Assembly (NCBI RefSeq): GCF_000208745.1
Contig: NC_030855.1
Coordinates: 21,330,889 to 21,394,888, forward strand
Length of the DNA stretch: 64,000 bases
Reading direction: 5' to 3'
From: Theobroma cacao
Taxonomy: Eukaryota; Streptophyta; Magnoliopsida; Malvales; Malvaceae
Under the pieces are notes generated by a model. That model was not told where the DNA came from. It worked only from the letters and a program-made list of their open reading frames with translations, and ran no database searches. Made by a program: the position numbers and the translations under genes. Shown piece after piece: positions 63,823-64,000 of this stretch (position 1 is the stretch's first letter; the number at the start of each line of letters is the position of its first letter).

Positions 63823-64000
63823 AAGTTGACGCCAGGTAGATGAAATGCGGTTCTCATCCCAGACCCAGAATGTGCTACTGTAATTATTGACAGAAACCGA
63901 TATTCTCTTATCAAGATTTTGAGCATGCAGATTCAGATACCATCGGTTAGAAGCAGAAAGTAACCTTGGATTTGTGTTCACAGATGTTGTAGTTTATTGT

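Noticed and set aside
1..64000. CRISPR arrays, operons or bacterial-type elements
   Set aside because: Spliced plant genes throughout; no regularly spaced direct repeats with unique spacers.

Overview
The window is nuclear DNA of a flowering plant, most likely a core eudicot. It is AT-rich, the genes have introns, and the proteins match plant families: a VAMP72 R-SNARE, the exocyst subunit EXO84C, a chloroplast-type FKBP and a GDSL esterase/lipase cluster. A 255-base run of N (49140-49394) shows that this is a draft assembly.

Layout. Bases 1-17437 hold no gene I can support, only small transposon relics: a Tourist-like MITE at 1802, a hAT-like element at 3114 and a foldback element at 14254. 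An intronless TAF8-like TFIID subunit lies at 17438 (+), with a tRNA-derived SINE just after its stop. Converging on it is a five-exon VAMP72 gene (19103-21658, -). A tandem array of GDSL esterase/lipase copies on the - strand follows: a pseudogene (22863-24494), two intact five-exon genes (40542-42103, 358 aa; 45461-47086, 360 aa) and an exon-1 stub cut off by a LINE (52365-52586). The first intron of the three longer copies has a GC donor.

A 13.8 kb autonomous-type Helitron (24592-38365, - strand) separates the first GDSL copy from its own upstream region. It has the TC 5' end, the CTAG 3' end with a subterminal hairpin, and an A|T target. It carries a Rep/helicase gene and an RPA1-like gene. 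Both are decayed by stops that are almost all explicable as C-to-T changes. A 2033-bp solo LTR with a perfect 5-bp target duplication (ACAAC) is nested in the helicase. Insertion order is therefore GDSL duplication, then Helitron, then LTR retrotransposon, then LTR recombination.

The right end holds a LINE-rich block (50.3-52.4 kb), an FKBP18-like gene with three frame problems (54949-57025, -), a tRNA-Lys(UUU) gene (57125-57197, -), AT-rich foldback repeats (57.5-58.5 kb) and a complete seven-exon EXO84C gene (58808-63822, +; 768 aa). The single-copy genes are unrelated housekeeping genes (transcription, vesicle fusion, exocytosis, protein folding). Only the GDSL copies form a functional cluster.

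The most unusual structure is the nested Helitron/LTR inside the GDSL array. I found no wholly new system. Exon boundaries are inferred from splice consensus, phase and family comparison, not from transcripts.
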